64,000 bases of DNA, from positions 139,595,009 through 139,659,008 of the forward strand of contig NC_134834.1 in the NCBI RefSeq assembly GCF_004210375.1, written 5' to 3'. The stretch comes from Tachypleus tridentatus (taxonomy: Eukaryota > Arthropoda > Merostomata > Xiphosura > Limulidae). Each line of letters opens with the position of its first letter. Within the stretch, counting starts at the first letter, position 1. This document shows, one piece after another, positions 63,083 through 64,000 of the stretch. The notes beneath the pieces are model-generated. The model saw only the letters and a program-made list of their open reading frames with translations. It did not search any database and was not told the DNA's origin. A program made the position numbers and the translations under genes.

Positions 63083-64000
63083 CTCTCATAAAATAACATC
63101 GTAATGACTTAGCTACTTTCTGTCAAATACTTACTTACTTTCTGGTATTAATATCTATTTTCTCATATTTAATACCGTGCCAGAAACATTCTGAATAAAT
63201 TAACGAAGTGAAAAGATGTCATATTTAGAACGCTAGCATGCATCTTTGACTTGAAGTATAGAAAGCTAGAATAGAAACATTAGAGGGTTAAGTAACAGAA
63301 GGTTCATTTCTTGAACTAAAATTTCATACGTTTTTCAAAAAGGCGTTTGTATATAAATATAGATTTTTGGAAAAATATATACTTATTTGCTACATCTTGT
63401 GACATCTAAAATGCGCTGGATGTTTGAATACCTCATGCAAAATAATGTTTATTCTTTTATTAAAAACACTTACATATTTCATACTGAGTCATATATTTCA
63501 GTTACAATCGGTTTTTATAACGCCACACCCAAGTTTATGTTAAGAAACTACATATTATGATCGATGGTCGTTACAAGAAAAATAGTTGATTTAGCTTACT
63601 TGGCAAAACCTTTATAAAAGAAAAAAAAACAATGTTCCAGTAGTAGAATCGAGCAACTTTGAAATAAACAAGATATTGATAAAAATATTATCTAAAAGAT
63701 AGACATTTGTCTATAGTGCGTTTATCACTTGTAAGTTGTCAGAGATTTTATTTACAACTAAAATAGAGTAAATCACAGACATATGTTTAAAGATGTCACT
63801 CTAATATAAGTTTACAAAATATAAATTTCCTATTAAATAAACAATTTCTTATCTTTATTGTTTCTTATACCGTTTATTGTGCAATTTCTCACTTAGAAAA
63901 TATCTTTACCCTTCTCATGAATATCGTATTATTTTAAGCTAGTTTTAAATTTGTATAACTCAAGTGTATTGAGCAACGAAATGAGTATGAGTATGTCTGA

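Larger units (their letters stand above)
61394..64000. other. Presumed intron, right end of window
   Basis: It contains the 50-bp minisatellite and a family C SINE. No PDZ or C2 coding segment was seen, so the rest of the gene probably lies beyond the window. Confidence 0.5.

Overview
This is an AT-rich, intron- and repeat-dominated animal nuclear sequence with no bacterial-style gene packing. Most recognisable units are decayed transposons and many copies of tRNA-headed SINEs. The one well-supported gene encodes a neuronal active-zone protein of the Piccolo/RIM type (most like arthropod Fife). The SINE families and the Penelope-like, mariner and Tc1 relics suggest an arthropod, possibly a chelicerate such as a horseshoe crab. 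That species guess is inference from general familiarity, not from a search.

Layout. 0-31 kb: non-coding DNA with a decayed mariner (2981-4121), an unusual degenerate tandem-repeat tract (about 7.68-9.3 kb), a solo-LTR-like repeat (11034-11922), a Penelope terminus (12135-12402) and roughly a dozen SINEs. 31-51 kb: a Tc1 end (31032-31440), an ancient 0.2-kb duplication (33.2/34.0 kb), a Penelope foldback (34.96-35.16 kb), an orphan exon candidate on the minus strand (35460-35628), a head-to-head composite Penelope-like element with RT and GIY-YIG remnants (38618-40390), and a second, minus-strand Penelope-like element whose RT active site is deleted (44885-46555). 51-59 kb: four plus-strand exons of the Fife/RIM-like gene (51038-51264, 52360-52522, 55918-56022, 57478-58986), separated by introns holding a Penelope foldback, a second LTR-like repeat and several SINEs. 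59-64 kb: presumably further intron of the same gene, with two fresh-looking SINEs and a roughly 50-bp degenerate minisatellite.

How the gene reads. The first three introns join exons whose reading phases match exactly. Together they make a helix followed by an eight-cysteine zinc finger split across two exons, then a long Ser/Arg-rich disordered linker. The PDZ and C2 domains expected of this family were not seen and should lie downstream. The large exon 4 carries an apparent one-base frameshift near 57570-57590, which is either a sequence error in an A run or a real lesion.

The most interesting points are: the frameshift and a 20-bp-TSD SINE stub just upstream of exon 4; hammerhead-ribozyme-like cores in the Penelope termini; three cryptic, strongly diverged tandem-repeat tracts; and three SINE families that share one 3' tail motif.
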